Of a DNA stretch of 64,000 nucleotides, positions 8,640-16,107 are shown one piece after another. The stretch comes from Gimesia sp. (lineage in GTDB: Bacteria; Planctomycetota; Planctomycetia; Planctomycetales; Planctomycetaceae). The translations under genes and the position numbers were made by a program. The DNA lies in NCBI GenBank assembly GCA_002706765.1, contig PAJV01000069.1:1-64000 (forward strand), in the 5' to 3' direction. The stretch's first letter is position 1, and every line of letters begins with the position of its first letter. The notes under the pieces are model-generated. The model was not told where the DNA came from. It searched no databases and worked only from the letters and a program-made list of their open reading frames with translations.

Positions 8640-8732
8640 TTCATTAATCTGTTGAAAAACCGCGGCTTCGCGGACAGCTCAGCAAACCACCCAATTCGCG
8701 GACTGGTTCACCAGCTCTCTGAGTTGTTAGGC
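8640..8732 (+). other. Possible fourth attC-like site with a consensus GTTAGGC box
   Basis: No gene is visible here. The stretch contains GTTAGGC at 8726-8732, a perfect match to the attC R' consensus GTTRRRY, preceded by GTTCACC at 8706-8712. GTTCACC is the exact complement of the GGTGAAC in site 2 (8614-8620). A GC-rich hairpin CCGCG-GCTT-CGCGG lies at 8660-8673. A clear RYYYAAC partner is not found, so the assignment is tentative. Confidence 0.3.
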
Positions 8733-8788
8733 CGCGTTGTTTTTTTTCCCACGATGTGATTCAGCCAAGTCCAGACCCAAGAGGTGAC

Positions 8789-8914
8789 ATGCCTCTTACC
8801 CGTATTCTATTACAATCGCAAGCCTTAGATCGTGCTGCCGGGAAGTCATCGGGTAAAGGCCTGAAAGAACTTGAGAAGAAGAATGATCTGCGTTTCCTTG
8901 CCAAAAGAATTTGA
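8789..8914 (+). CDS. Unrecognised 41-codon ORF, possible gene remnant
   Basis: Short ATG ORF rich in Lys, Leu and Arg (GKGLKELEKKNDLRFLAKRI) with AGAGGTG just upstream as a possible ribosome site. I do not recognise it. It overlaps the next ORF (8883) in another frame, and the pair may be one ancestral gene broken by a frameshift near 8900. Low confidence. Confidence 0.2.
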   Translation: MPLTRILLQSQALDRAAGKSSGKGLKELEKKNDLRFLAKRI

Positions 8915-9020
8915 CTATCCCCAGACGCGAGAACTCGCGCAAAAATGTCTGGAATGTCGTGACAAACAGCATGGCTGGATATTCTATGAGATATGGTGTC
9001 TTTCATCTGCGATCAGCTAA
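8883..9020 (+). pseudogene. 45-codon ORF with repeat copy B, likely truncated relative of the ORF at 6619
   Basis: Reads MICVSLPKEFDYPQTRELA and then a KC...CRDKQHG block; from the LP residues it matches the product of the ORF at 6619 (DY...RELA.KC...RDKQHG), after which the two diverge. Nucleotide identity over the shared 78 bases is about 62 of 78. Whether it is a functional small gene or a remnant cannot be told; the divergence after the shared block and the overlap with the preceding ORF favour a remnant. Confidence 0.3.
8898..8975 (+). repeat. Dispersed direct repeat, copy B
   Basis: Second copy of the 78-bp segment at 6619-6696. Reading frame is conserved between the copies (LP...DY....RELA.KC...RDKQHG), so the similarity is partly at the protein level. 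Confidence 0.65.
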
Positions 9021-9212
9021 TCATAACGGGAATCGTGCTGGTTCTCCACATGACCTACCGTCCCTTGCAAAACCAACTCCATAACGACTTGCCAGCGGGC
9101 TGACTCTGGGAGTTTCGAAGCCAAAAGCAACTTATAAAAGTTCGGTACCTCTAATGTAACTCACACTACTATTCGTTACGGCATACAGACAGCAAGGTTT
9201 TAAGCACTGGCT

Positions 9213-9356
9213 TTTAGCACCAACTGCTGTTGCAAGTAATCTGAGACCGACAACACTGAAATTAGGACCAACTGTTTCAGAGACTAATTCCAGCCAACCA
9301 GCATAGGAATTGGGACCATCTGTTGTTGTCAGTAAGTGGAGCCAAGCACCACCAAA
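9213..9356. repeat. Degenerate 48-bp tandem repeat, three copies
   Basis: Copies at 9213-9260, 9261-9308 and 9309-9356 align without gaps at a period of exactly 48 bases; each begins with a TTRGNACCA-like block, and the second and third share ATTRGGACCA and CTGTT. The period is a multiple of three, and one minus-strand frame is open through all copies giving a 16-residue peptide repeat (GWLELVSETVGPN in the middle copy). No convincing gene start or homology is seen, so coding status is open. Confidence 0.6.
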
Positions 9357-9443
9357 AGGATACAAACAAAATCGCACCAAAAAGGATACAACACAGACAA
9401 AAGAATTAAAGCCATAACTCGTTGTAAATTATGGCCTTATAAG

Positions 9444-9517
<74 letters not shown>

Positions 9518-10318
9518 TTGTGTTTCCTGATAGACGCTGTTTTTGCGAATCAAGTTCGCGAAGGCTCGTCTTCAGGAGGGAGCTGGATTTTAACGGGAAA
9601 GTGCTTTGATTCTCAATACTTACAACAGTGAATGCAGTACGCGAATTCAAAAAAATCAGGGGCAGCAGGCCATTCCCGCCGAAAATGGCATTAATCTTCG
9701 TGTCGGAAGCACTGGCGCGTTCGATTTTGAGAATCCATTCCCCCCAGACATGAAGTCTTCTAATGGGAAACGAAGCAGGGGACCGCAGCAGAGACACCGC
9801 GGGCAGGAGGATTTCGGTCTGCTGGAAATCACTCCGTCGACTCAGCCGTGCTGATGCACTCTGATTCTTGCATCAGAGACTCTGACATATTGAACCGAGA
9901 AGGAGAGAAACCCTGGAACAAAACAAAGCCCGTTGATGGAATGCGGTCGCGCCAGAAACACACATATATCAACGGGCTTTGTTCTGATTAAGAACCGGCG
10001 GCAAGCCTGTTTTGTCTGTTTATTTTGTGATTTTCTACCATGAATTTCTGATTAGATATCTCAGACAGATATTGCGTTTCTGTCTTTGAATTTCTATCAA
10101 TTAGACTGTGCCCTGTTTTTACAGAAACGTCTCGAGGGCCATTTGGACCGGGTATAATCGATTGAGTAACGCCATGGTGAAATGTGTTGCGCTCCGGTAT
10201 TCGCAGGTTTTGTAGTGGAAATTCATTTCGCAAACCAGTATCTTAATTTTCAAATGGAATCATCATTCTTAACGAACCTGTAGACTACAGACTGGTTCGC
10301 TAACAGGAGAGATCACAG
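9518..10318. other. 800-bp gap with no convincing gene; two inverted repeats
   Basis: Open frames here are short, lack ribosome sites and read as low-quality protein. It holds an 8-bp hairpin CTGATGCA-N10-TGCATCAG (9851-9876) and a longer inverted repeat at 9922-9983, listed separately. An unrecognised small RNA is possible but not shown. Confidence 0.5.
9922..9983. repeat. Perfect 16-bp inverted repeat with a 30-base loop
   Basis: Arms AACAAAGCCCGTTGAT (9922-9937) and its exact complement (9968-9983). The loop is long for a typical intrinsic terminator and no strong T-run follows, though TTTGTT ends the right arm. It could end a small RNA, be a terminal-inverted-repeat remnant, or be a protein site. 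No gene borders it closely. Confidence 0.6.
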
Positions 10319-11263
10319 ATGCCCGGAGTAACAGTAACCTGTCCGCATTGTCAGAATAAGCTGAAGCTCAAGAGCCCTGATCTGCTTGGCAAAAAAGTCA
10401 AATGCAAATCGTGTGAGAACCCGTTTGTGTTGAAAGCCGACGGAAAAAAGAAATCAAAACCTGCTCCTGATGAATTTGAAGACGACTTTGGTGATTTCGA
10501 TGATTCTGCAATGGATCGTGTCCGCCGCGCACGTAAACGCAAAGGGACATCGGGAAACCAGAAAAGTGCAACGGCGGCAAGCAGCAAACCTGATAAAGCG
10601 AAAAAGAAATCGGAAGCCAGTATTCCGCTCCCGCTGTTAATAGGCGGGTGTGTGCTGGGCGTGCTGCTCACAGGGGGACTGGGATACTTTATGTTTTCCA
10701 TGGGCAGTTCATTGAATGCCGGCCAGGCAGCCGCCAGTAAAGTGGAAGTCCCCCAGAAATTCGCCAAATTCTCACCCGAGGTCGGCGACATTGGCGCGGA
10801 ATACCCCGAAGGATGGAAGGTGGAAAACGGAGGCGGCCAGGGGGGCGTACAAAGCTGGGCCAAATTTATTTCTCCGGATGAAGGGACCAGTATTTCGATT
10901 CGTGGCAATATGACCGGTTCGGCCCTGGGAAGTGCCGGTCTGGCGATGAACCAGGGTGCCGACGCTGAAGAGATCGAGCCCCCTGTGGTCGACATTCATC
11001 GATTGATGAAACGGAAGTTTGAGGACGACTATTCCAACTATGAAGAACTGGGGGACTACACCTTACTCAAAACCAAAATGGGGGATGCCTGTCAGTCGAT
11101 CTTTACCACGAAAAGTCTGCTGGGGGGCAAGCAGAAAGGCTATCGTGTGACACTGCTGACGGGCCGCGTGCAGTTTAATCTGGTCTGTCTGTGTGATGAC
11201 GCAGTGTTTGATAAAATGCGACCGGCTTTCGATCATGTCGTCAATACGGTTCACGAAAAATAA
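10319..11263 (+). CDS. Zinc-ribbon (MJ0042-type) single-pass membrane protein
   Basis: Protein of 314 residues preceded by AGGAGAG. The N-terminus has a two-CxxC zinc ribbon (Cys8, Cys11, Cys29, Cys32; CPHCQNK and CKSCENP), then a charged Lys/Asp linker and one membrane helix at about 102-127. The roughly 185-residue C-terminal region is presumably outside the cytoplasm; it contains EYPEGWKVENGGG and CQSIFTTKS segments but no domain I can name. Such ribbon-linker-helix proteins are frequent in planctomycetes. It converges with another ribbon-type membrane protein 17 bp away. Role unknown. Confidence 0.75.
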   Translation: MPGVTVTCPHCQNKLKLKSPDLLGKKVKCKSCENPFVLKADGKKKSKPAPDEFEDDFGDFDDSAMDRVRRARKRKGTSGNQKSATAASSKPDKAKKKSEASIPLPLLIGGCVLGVLLTGGLGYFMFSMGSSLNAGQAAASKVEVPQKFAKFSPEVGDIGAEYPEGWKVENGGGQGGVQSWAKFISPDEGTSISIRGNMTGSALGSAGLAMNQGADAEEIEPPVVDIHRLMKRKFEDDYSNYEELGDYTLLKTKMGDACQSIFTTKSLLGGKQKGYRVTLLTGRVQFNLVCLCDDAVFDKMRPAFDHVVNTVHEK

Positions 11264-11280
11264 TTCGCAGTAACTGGCGG

Positions 11281-12303
11281 TTAACCCCAATGCCAGGCGA
11301 AGCGCGTTTTGAAGTGATGATAATACAGGCCGATCATCCTCAACGCGACGATTTCAAAATAGAGGATGATCGCGATCATGATGATGATGCCCACCACGCC
11401 CAGTTTTAATGCCATAAAAACGGTAAAGAAGTAAACCACCGACGTCAGGAACATGGCACCCGCGGTGAAGAAATAAGCTCCCATCGATTTGACGATGGTG
11501 AGCAGCATGAGGTCGATCCGGAAGACGGTTTCGAAGCCTCCCACCGCCACACACAGTGCCAGGATCGGCCAGAAAAACAGGCCTGCACAATAGAGAAACA
11601 CGAAAACTCCGAGGTGGTACAGAGGCAGGAAGTCCACGACATCCTGAGGCAGAAAGCCGGGGCCTCCCGCTTCGCCCGCATTTTGAATCGCCAGGTAGAG
11701 TACAATTCCCAGGTACAAATACGCCGGCAAATGCACGAGCAGCCAGGTTGCCGCCCATTTCACTACGGGGATGAAGTACCCATCTTCAGGAGTCAGTTCG
11801 GGTAGTTCTTTCCTTCCCGATGTCGCTTCATAAATGACATTAAAGCGGTAATTGCTGTACCAGCCTAAAATAATCAGGGTTGCCAGGAAGCCCAGGCGAA
11901 TGCCTGCGAAGGGCAGGATCAGTTCTTTCATGCAGAGCAGAATCCAGATACAGACAAATGTAAACAGGTTGGCCGGGTCGAGCGGAAACAGAATGGTCTG
12001 TATGAGATCCTGTGTGTAATTATTTTCTTTTTTACGAGTCACCGGGCCATCTTCATCGCCCTTATACTTTTCCGCTTTGACCATCGGCTTGCGTACGGGA
12101 CGTCGAATGGTTTTGGCTTTCGCCTCTTCTTCGACGGCGTCATCGAGCAGTTTCGAGAAATCATCGCCGTCACCGAATTCTGCTTCCGGCTCGGGAATTC
12201 TGATAACTTCGCCACACTCTTTACAGCGGAGTTTTTTTCCGGCAGCAGCATCCTGAACTTTGTAGTTCTTACCGCAGATTCCGCAACTGATTTTAATCGT
12301 CAT
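11281..12303 (-). CDS. Zinc-ribbon multi-pass membrane protein
   Basis: 340 residues. The N-terminal ribbon uses Cys7, Cys10, Cys27 and Cys30 (CGICGKNYKV, CKECGEVIRI), followed by an acidic then basic linker to about residue 110. The rest is hydrophobic with roughly six membrane segments, for example FVCIWILLCM and LGVFVFLYCAGLFFWPILALC. The layout resembles planctomycete proteins with a YIP1- or DUF4013-like membrane region, but I cannot assign one firmly. Short sequence AGG precedes the ATG. Convergent with the ribbon protein on the plus strand; shared function is possible, not shown. Confidence 0.7.
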   Translation of the reverse strand: MTIKISCGICGKNYKVQDAAAGKKLRCKECGEVIRIPEPEAEFGDGDDFSKLLDDAVEEEAKAKTIRRPVRKPMVKAEKYKGDEDGPVTRKKENNYTQDLIQTILFPLDPANLFTFVCIWILLCMKELILPFAGIRLGFLATLIILGWYSNYRFNVIYEATSGRKELPELTPEDGYFIPVVKWAATWLLVHLPAYLYLGIVLYLAIQNAGEAGGPGFLPQDVVDFLPLYHLGVFVFLYCAGLFFWPILALCVAVGGFETVFRIDLMLLTIVKSMGAYFFTAGAMFLTSVVYFFTVFMALKLGVVGIIIMIAIILYFEIVALRMIGLYYHHFKTRFAWHWG

Positions 12304-12747
12304 CCTGGTATCTCGTCAGTCAGAGCGCAAGGGGTGGTCAGCTGTTTTTCATAACGCAATTTTGAAGCGGCTGGATCAAATCCTTCTCCAATATTTTGTC
12401 CACTGACTCTATTGGCATCCTACCTGTTCGGGTGATGACCTGCAGCATCATATTTCAGTATTCTGCAATCTTCATCAAAAATTTTCGGACTGTGATTCGA
12501 AGCCTTCTATCTTTCCCCACGCATTCTTCTCGAACTATTCACACTTTGACCATCAGATATTTAAACAAGCATGATAAATATTCGCCAAAAGAAACGTCCT
12601 CTGTTTTACCTTCCGGATCCACTTGAGCATAAGAAATGGATTTCCCCGCCACAGCTTCGCTGAATATTGATCGAAGTCATTCTTACCCACTGAATAAAAC
12701 TCTCTGTTTCAACCCGACCGCTGTTTTTTCTCCAAGGAGATTGTCAC
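12304..12747. other. 444-bp gap upstream of the prepilin-like gene
   Basis: No gene or recognised RNA is seen. The stretch is pyrimidine rich on the plus strand; it presumably holds divergent promoters for the flanking genes. AAGGAGA at 12735-12741 is the ribosome site of the following gene. Confidence 0.5.
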
Positions 12748-13635
12748 GTGCTGCAACGTCAACGAAGAACTAAAGGATTTACCCTGATCGAACTGCTGGT
12801 GGTAATCGCCATCATCGCCATTTTGATCGCATTACTGCTCCCGGCAGTACAACAGGCACGGGAAGCCGCGCGCCGCAGTTCCTGTAAGAACAACATCAAA
12901 CAGATCGGCATTGCGATGCACAACTACCATGATGTGCACAACACTCTGCCTCCCGGTTACCTCGATGACGATCCCACCGCCAATGTCACCAATCATAACC
13001 TGCTGGGCTGGGGCACATTCATTCTGCCTTACATCGAGCAGTCTGCACTTTACGATTCCATCGGTTCGGCAGGTGGTTTTAACAACGACTGGACCACCAT
13101 TCCCGAGATCACCACTGGTACCGCCAGTGTTCCTGTTCCTTATTCCAAAATCAAACTCAGCGCCTACATCTGTCCCTCCGATCCGATGGGCGGCAACAAT
13201 ACCGATTTAAGCGACTACGGAAAATCCAACTACACGGGCGTCGCCGGAAACACCTATCGAAGCTCTGGTTCGACGAAGCCGACCGGATCGTTTTATGACA
13301 ATTCCAATGTTGCTTTCCGAGATATCCGTGATGGTTTAAGCAACACCATGCTCATTGGCGAGCGGGGAACAGAAGGGGCCAAGAACGGCACCATCTGGAT
13401 CGGTAATTACTCCGATGCCGCCTACTATACACAGAACGCGATCACGTCTCCCAGCAGTGCCTATTACGGCATCAACGGAACCGCCGGTTCCTGGAACTTC
13501 ACCAGTTCGCACACCGGAGGCTGTCACTTCCTGTTTGGTGATGGAGCAGTTCGCTTTCTCAGTGAAAATATCGACCTCGCCACTTATGGCAACATGGGCT
13601 ACATCGCTGACGGCAAAGTCATCAATCTACCTTAA
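12748..13635 (+). CDS. DUF1559 prepilin-like secreted protein
   Basis: 295 residues from a GTG start preceded by AAGGAGA. The N-terminus is a type IV pilin-like leader, [18 protein letters not shown], cut after Gly and followed by a hydrophobic helix and QQAREAARR. The C-terminal block [20 protein letters not shown] is the hallmark of DUF1559 proteins, which are greatly expanded in planctomycetes and thought to be pseudopilins or envelope proteins. The leader suggests processing by a prepilin peptidase and assembly in the periplasmic or outer layer. It is followed by a small lipoprotein gene 101 bp downstream, a pairing common for this family; a hairpin separates them. The exact role is unknown. 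Confidence 0.93.
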   Translation: MLQRQRRTKGFTLIELLVVIAIIAILIALLLPAVQQAREAARRSSCKNNIKQIGIAMHNYHDVHNTLPPGYLDDDPTANVTNHNLLGWGTFILPYIEQSALYDSIGSAGGFNNDWTTIPEITTGTASVPVPYSKIKLSAYICPSDPMGGNNTDLSDYGKSNYTGVAGNTYRSSGSTKPTGSFYDNSNVAFRDIRDGLSNTMLIGERGTEGAKNGTIWIGNYSDAAYYTQNAITSPSSAYYGINGTAGSWNFTSSHTGGCHFLFGDGAVRFLSENIDLATYGNMGYIADGKVINLP

Positions 13636-13665
13636 GTTCATCGTCAGACTTTCACTTTGGCTGGA

Positions 13666-13692
13666 GTGCGTCGTCCAGCGTGGACGGCGCAC
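13666..13692 (+). terminator. Hairpin between the prepilin-like gene and the lipoprotein gene
   Basis: Twelve-bp stem GTGCGTCGTCCA / TGGACGGCGCAC with a GCG loop and one G-T pair, followed within a few bases by CTTTTTCC. It could act as a partial terminator or as an RNA-stabilising 3' end, allowing the first gene to be expressed more than the second. Confidence 0.55.
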
Positions 13693-13736
13693 CATCCGCT
13701 TTTTCCTACTCCCTTTTGCAAGAGACCGCAGGCACT

Positions 13737-14027
13737 ATGAAATATTTTGCAATCCTTTTTTTGACCCTCACCCTGATTGGCTGTGAAAGCAGTTCCACCG
13801 CGGCCCCCGAAGTCAGCCCCGGCCTGTCACAGAACCAACTGGTTCCCACCCTCCAGAAAATCGCAGAGACCGGTGAATACTCGGCTGTCCTGCAGGACCT
13901 GACCGTCGGCCTGGAAAACGCCGGCTACATGGAACAGGCTGTCACCGTACAGAGTTTTAACGATCTCTCTGATCCGGAAGACGTGAAGAAACTGGCAGCA
14001 AAACTGGTGGAGACGATGAAGAAGTAA
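13737..14027 (+). CDS. Small lipoprotein paired with DUF1559 protein
   Basis: 96 residues from the ATG at 13737, chosen because it begins a proper lipoprotein signal: MKYFAILFLTLTLIGC with the lipobox Cys at 16. The mature part has no recognisable domain; it is helical and includes a NDLSDPEDVKKLAAKLVETM tail. Small lipoproteins directly downstream of DUF1559 genes are a repeated planctomycete arrangement, so a joint envelope role is inferred. Confidence 0.75.
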   Translation: MKYFAILFLTLTLIGCESSSTAAPEVSPGLSQNQLVPTLQKIAETGEYSAVLQDLTVGLENAGYMEQAVTVQSFNDLSDPEDVKKLAAKLVETMKK

Positions 14028-14076
14028 AGAAGGATTTGATGAGAAGCAGGCTGAGCTATCCAGCCTGCTTTCGTAT

Positions 14077-14340
14077 CTATTCGGTCCAGTCTTCACGAGT
14101 TACACCCAAAACTCTCTCCGCCTCATCTTGTGCTGCATCCAGTGATTCATGCCAGGTGTCAGCAACAAAGAATCCCTCAGGGCTGACGATCAAAAAGTAT
14201 CGACTTTCATCATCCCCCTCAATTATCAACTGGATATTGCATTTCTGAAATGTCTCACCAGCCCGCGCCTGATTAGAAAATCGCCAGGCATCGGAAGTCC
14301 CGTAAACACGTGCGTGTGTTGTGGCAAATAGCGATTTCAT
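14077..14340 (-). CDS. Small hypothetical protein downstream of a SUKH-like gene
   Basis: 87 residues; AACAGGA precedes the ATG. Contains FLIVSPEGFFVADTWHESLDAAQDEAERVLG, with beta-strands then an amphipathic helix. I do not recognise the family. It lies 14 bp downstream of the SUKH-like gene on the same strand, so the two are likely co-transcribed. Confidence 0.55.
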   Translation of the reverse strand: MKSLFATTHARVYGTSDAWRFSNQARAGETFQKCNIQLIIEGDDESRYFLIVSPEGFFVADTWHESLDAAQDEAERVLGVTREDWTE

Positions 14341-14354
14341 TGAAATCCTGTTCG

Positions 14355-14966
14355 TTAAAAATACTCACAATCGTTCGTGGTATAAAAACCATCGGGACGT
14401 TCGTAGAGCATGTTCAGAAATTCTTTGAAAGAATCTGCGACCTTGATTGTATATTTGGGCTCTGCCCAGGACATTTCAAAACTCCAGGTGACAACGGCAG
14501 GTTCTCCTTCATTTCCATAATTGAGACAAAGCAAATCCATTTCACCCATTTCCCGCGCATTAAAACCACCTGCTGTGTCGATCGCCGCTATGGGTACCAA
14601 CGTACTTTTAGATTCCCCTAATCTGCCACAATAGGAGTCTGCATCCAGGAATAATCGAATACTGTATTCATATCTCGCATCAGAGCCGCCCCGCCAGCTA
14701 GGTTGTGCGGGAGGAAGTAGATCTTCTTCTCTGAGAATATTACAAAAGCGACAGATCATTCGTTGTGTACCGTCAGGCTCATTGAAACACTGTTTTCCAG
14801 GAATGCCACCATGAAAGTTAAGTAATTGATCAATGAACTCCTCGGGAAACTGGATCGGTTTTTCGAAATAGAATGTCAACCATTCTCCCAGTGAAGCTAC
14901 TGCTTCCTTAGAAGTCGGTGGGACCAGGCTGTTCATATCGTAGTTCAAATCCGTTTTGCCTTGCAT
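14355..14966 (-). CDS. SMI1/KNR4 (SUKH)-like protein
   Basis: 203 residues with AGGAG 8 bases before the ATG. The pattern of an N-terminal helix (EFIDQLLNFHGGIPG), a central segment LVPIAAIDTAGGF, the GEMDLLCLNYG strand and a late ADSFKEFLNML helix fits the SUKH fold. SUKH proteins often serve as immunity proteins against contact-dependent or polymorphic toxins, but many are of unknown function, and no toxin gene is adjacent. Family assignment is moderate; function is not established. Confidence 0.5.
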   Translation of the reverse strand: MQGKTDLNYDMNSLVPPTSKEAVASLGEWLTFYFEKPIQFPEEFIDQLLNFHGGIPGKQCFNEPDGTQRMICRFCNILREEDLLPPAQPSWRGGSDARYEYSIRLFLDADSYCGRLGESKSTLVPIAAIDTAGGFNAREMGEMDLLCLNYGNEGEPAVVTWSFEMSWAEPKYTIKVADSFKEFLNMLYERPDGFYTTNDCEYF

Positions 14967-15147
14967 GACTGGACTCCTGAATTCGTCTTAAACGGGGCTC
15001 GTCTGTTTTTACGATACTTCTAATCTACCTTGACGCAAAACGAATTTCATATCATTTCGAATCATTTCTCTTTATGATTGATGGAAAAAATCAGCTCTCA
15101 GCCAGCAACGCTTACCATAATAGCTTCACTCCACAGGAGCCCACCAG

Positions 15148-16083
15148 ATGCCTCCCGCCGAATTCAAACAAAAACTGTTAGCAGGCCTGGGTGGTGACTG
15201 GCCTGAGCCTCCGGCATTGAATGCCAAGCTCCGCGAAACGATCCAGAAGGACGGTTACCGGATTGAATCGCTGACCTACGAAGCCGAGCCCGGAGATGCG
15301 ATTCCCGCCCTGTTGCTGATTCCCGATATGGTCTCTCCCGCGCATCCCGCTCCTGCCGTGGCGGTCTGGCATCAGCATGCCGGGCAGTACCATCTGGGGA
15401 AAAGCGAACCGGCGGGCCTGGCTGGTAACCAGATGCATCATACCGGAGCCGCACTCGCGAAAGAGGGCTTTGTCGTACTCTGTCCTGATGCCCTCTGTTT
15501 TGAAGAGCGACAGGATCCGACGGGCAAACTCAAAACAGGAAATTTTGAACGCTTCGAATTCCTGCGGTATGTGGTTGCCGGGAAATGTATGGCCTGGAAA
15601 AATATTCTGGACATGAAACGGGCCATCGATTTTCTGCAGAGCCGTCCGGAAGTGATCGACGAAAAAATCGGCTGCTACGGCCACTCCATGGGTTCCACAC
15701 ATACCTGGCTCGTCGGTCCCTGGGAACCACGCATTAAATGCCTGGTGGGCAACTGTTGCCTGCCGACGTACAAAGGCATTCATCGCGAACACATGCTGCA
15801 CTGTTTTCCGAATTTCATCCCCGGAATATACGAATACGGGGACACTCCCGACATCGCCGCCCTGATCGCACCCCGGCCGCTGCATCTGAATTTCGGCGAA
15901 CTCGACGGAGGCAGTCCCATCGACGAAGTTCGACGCGGTGTCAAAATAATTGCAAACAACTATGCTGCCATGAATGCAGAAACGAACTTTACTTATTATA
16001 TTGAAGAAGGATCCGGGCACGTGCTCTCTCCCGCCATGTGGGAGAAAACACTGGCTCAGTTTCAGCGTCACCTCAAGACTTAA
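15148..16083 (+). CDS. Alpha/beta hydrolase, dienelactone-hydrolase-like
   Basis: 311 residues with AGGAG upstream of the ATG. The nucleophile elbow is GHSMG (in CYGHSMGSTHTW); an acidic residue near NFGELDGGSP and the late His in EEGSGHVLS complete a plausible Ser-Asp-His triad. The N-terminal part (PGDAIPALLLIPD, AVWHQHAG) matches hydrolases of the acetyl-xylan-esterase/dienelactone group. No signal peptide, so probably cytoplasmic. The peptidase gene that follows starts 25 bp after its stop; the pair is likely an operon. Substrate unknown. Confidence 0.8.
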   Translation: MPPAEFKQKLLAGLGGDWPEPPALNAKLRETIQKDGYRIESLTYEAEPGDAIPALLLIPDMVSPAHPAPAVAVWHQHAGQYHLGKSEPAGLAGNQMHHTGAALAKEGFVVLCPDALCFEERQDPTGKLKTGNFERFEFLRYVVAGKCMAWKNILDMKRAIDFLQSRPEVIDEKIGCYGHSMGSTHTWLVGPWEPRIKCLVGNCCLPTYKGIHREHMLHCFPNFIPGIYEYGDTPDIAALIAPRPLHLNFGELDGGSPIDEVRRGVKIIANNYAAMNAETNFTYYIEEGSGHVLSPAMWEKTLAQFQRHLKT

Positions 16084-16107
16084 CAATATCATAGCGTGGA
16101 AATATTC

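Noticed and set aside
9213..9356. CRISPR array
   Set aside because: Copies are contiguous and degenerate with no unique spacers, so this is a tandem repeat.
9132..9380. 82-codon minus-strand ORF through the 48-bp repeats
   Set aside because: Frame openness is explained by the repeat period being divisible by three; GTG start without ribosome site. Kept as a repeat, not as a gene.
9988..10233. 81-codon minus-strand ORF
   Set aside because: No ribosome site, no hydrophobic or conserved pattern; lies in an otherwise gene-free region and reads as noise.
12396..12626. 76-codon plus-strand ORF upstream of the prepilin-like gene
   Set aside because: Composition is Ser/Ile/Thr-rich without a family pattern, and no ribosome site is present.
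15178..16092. 304-codon ORF antisense to the alpha/beta hydrolase
   Set aside because: It is the shadow of a well-supported gene with catalytic motifs on the other strand.
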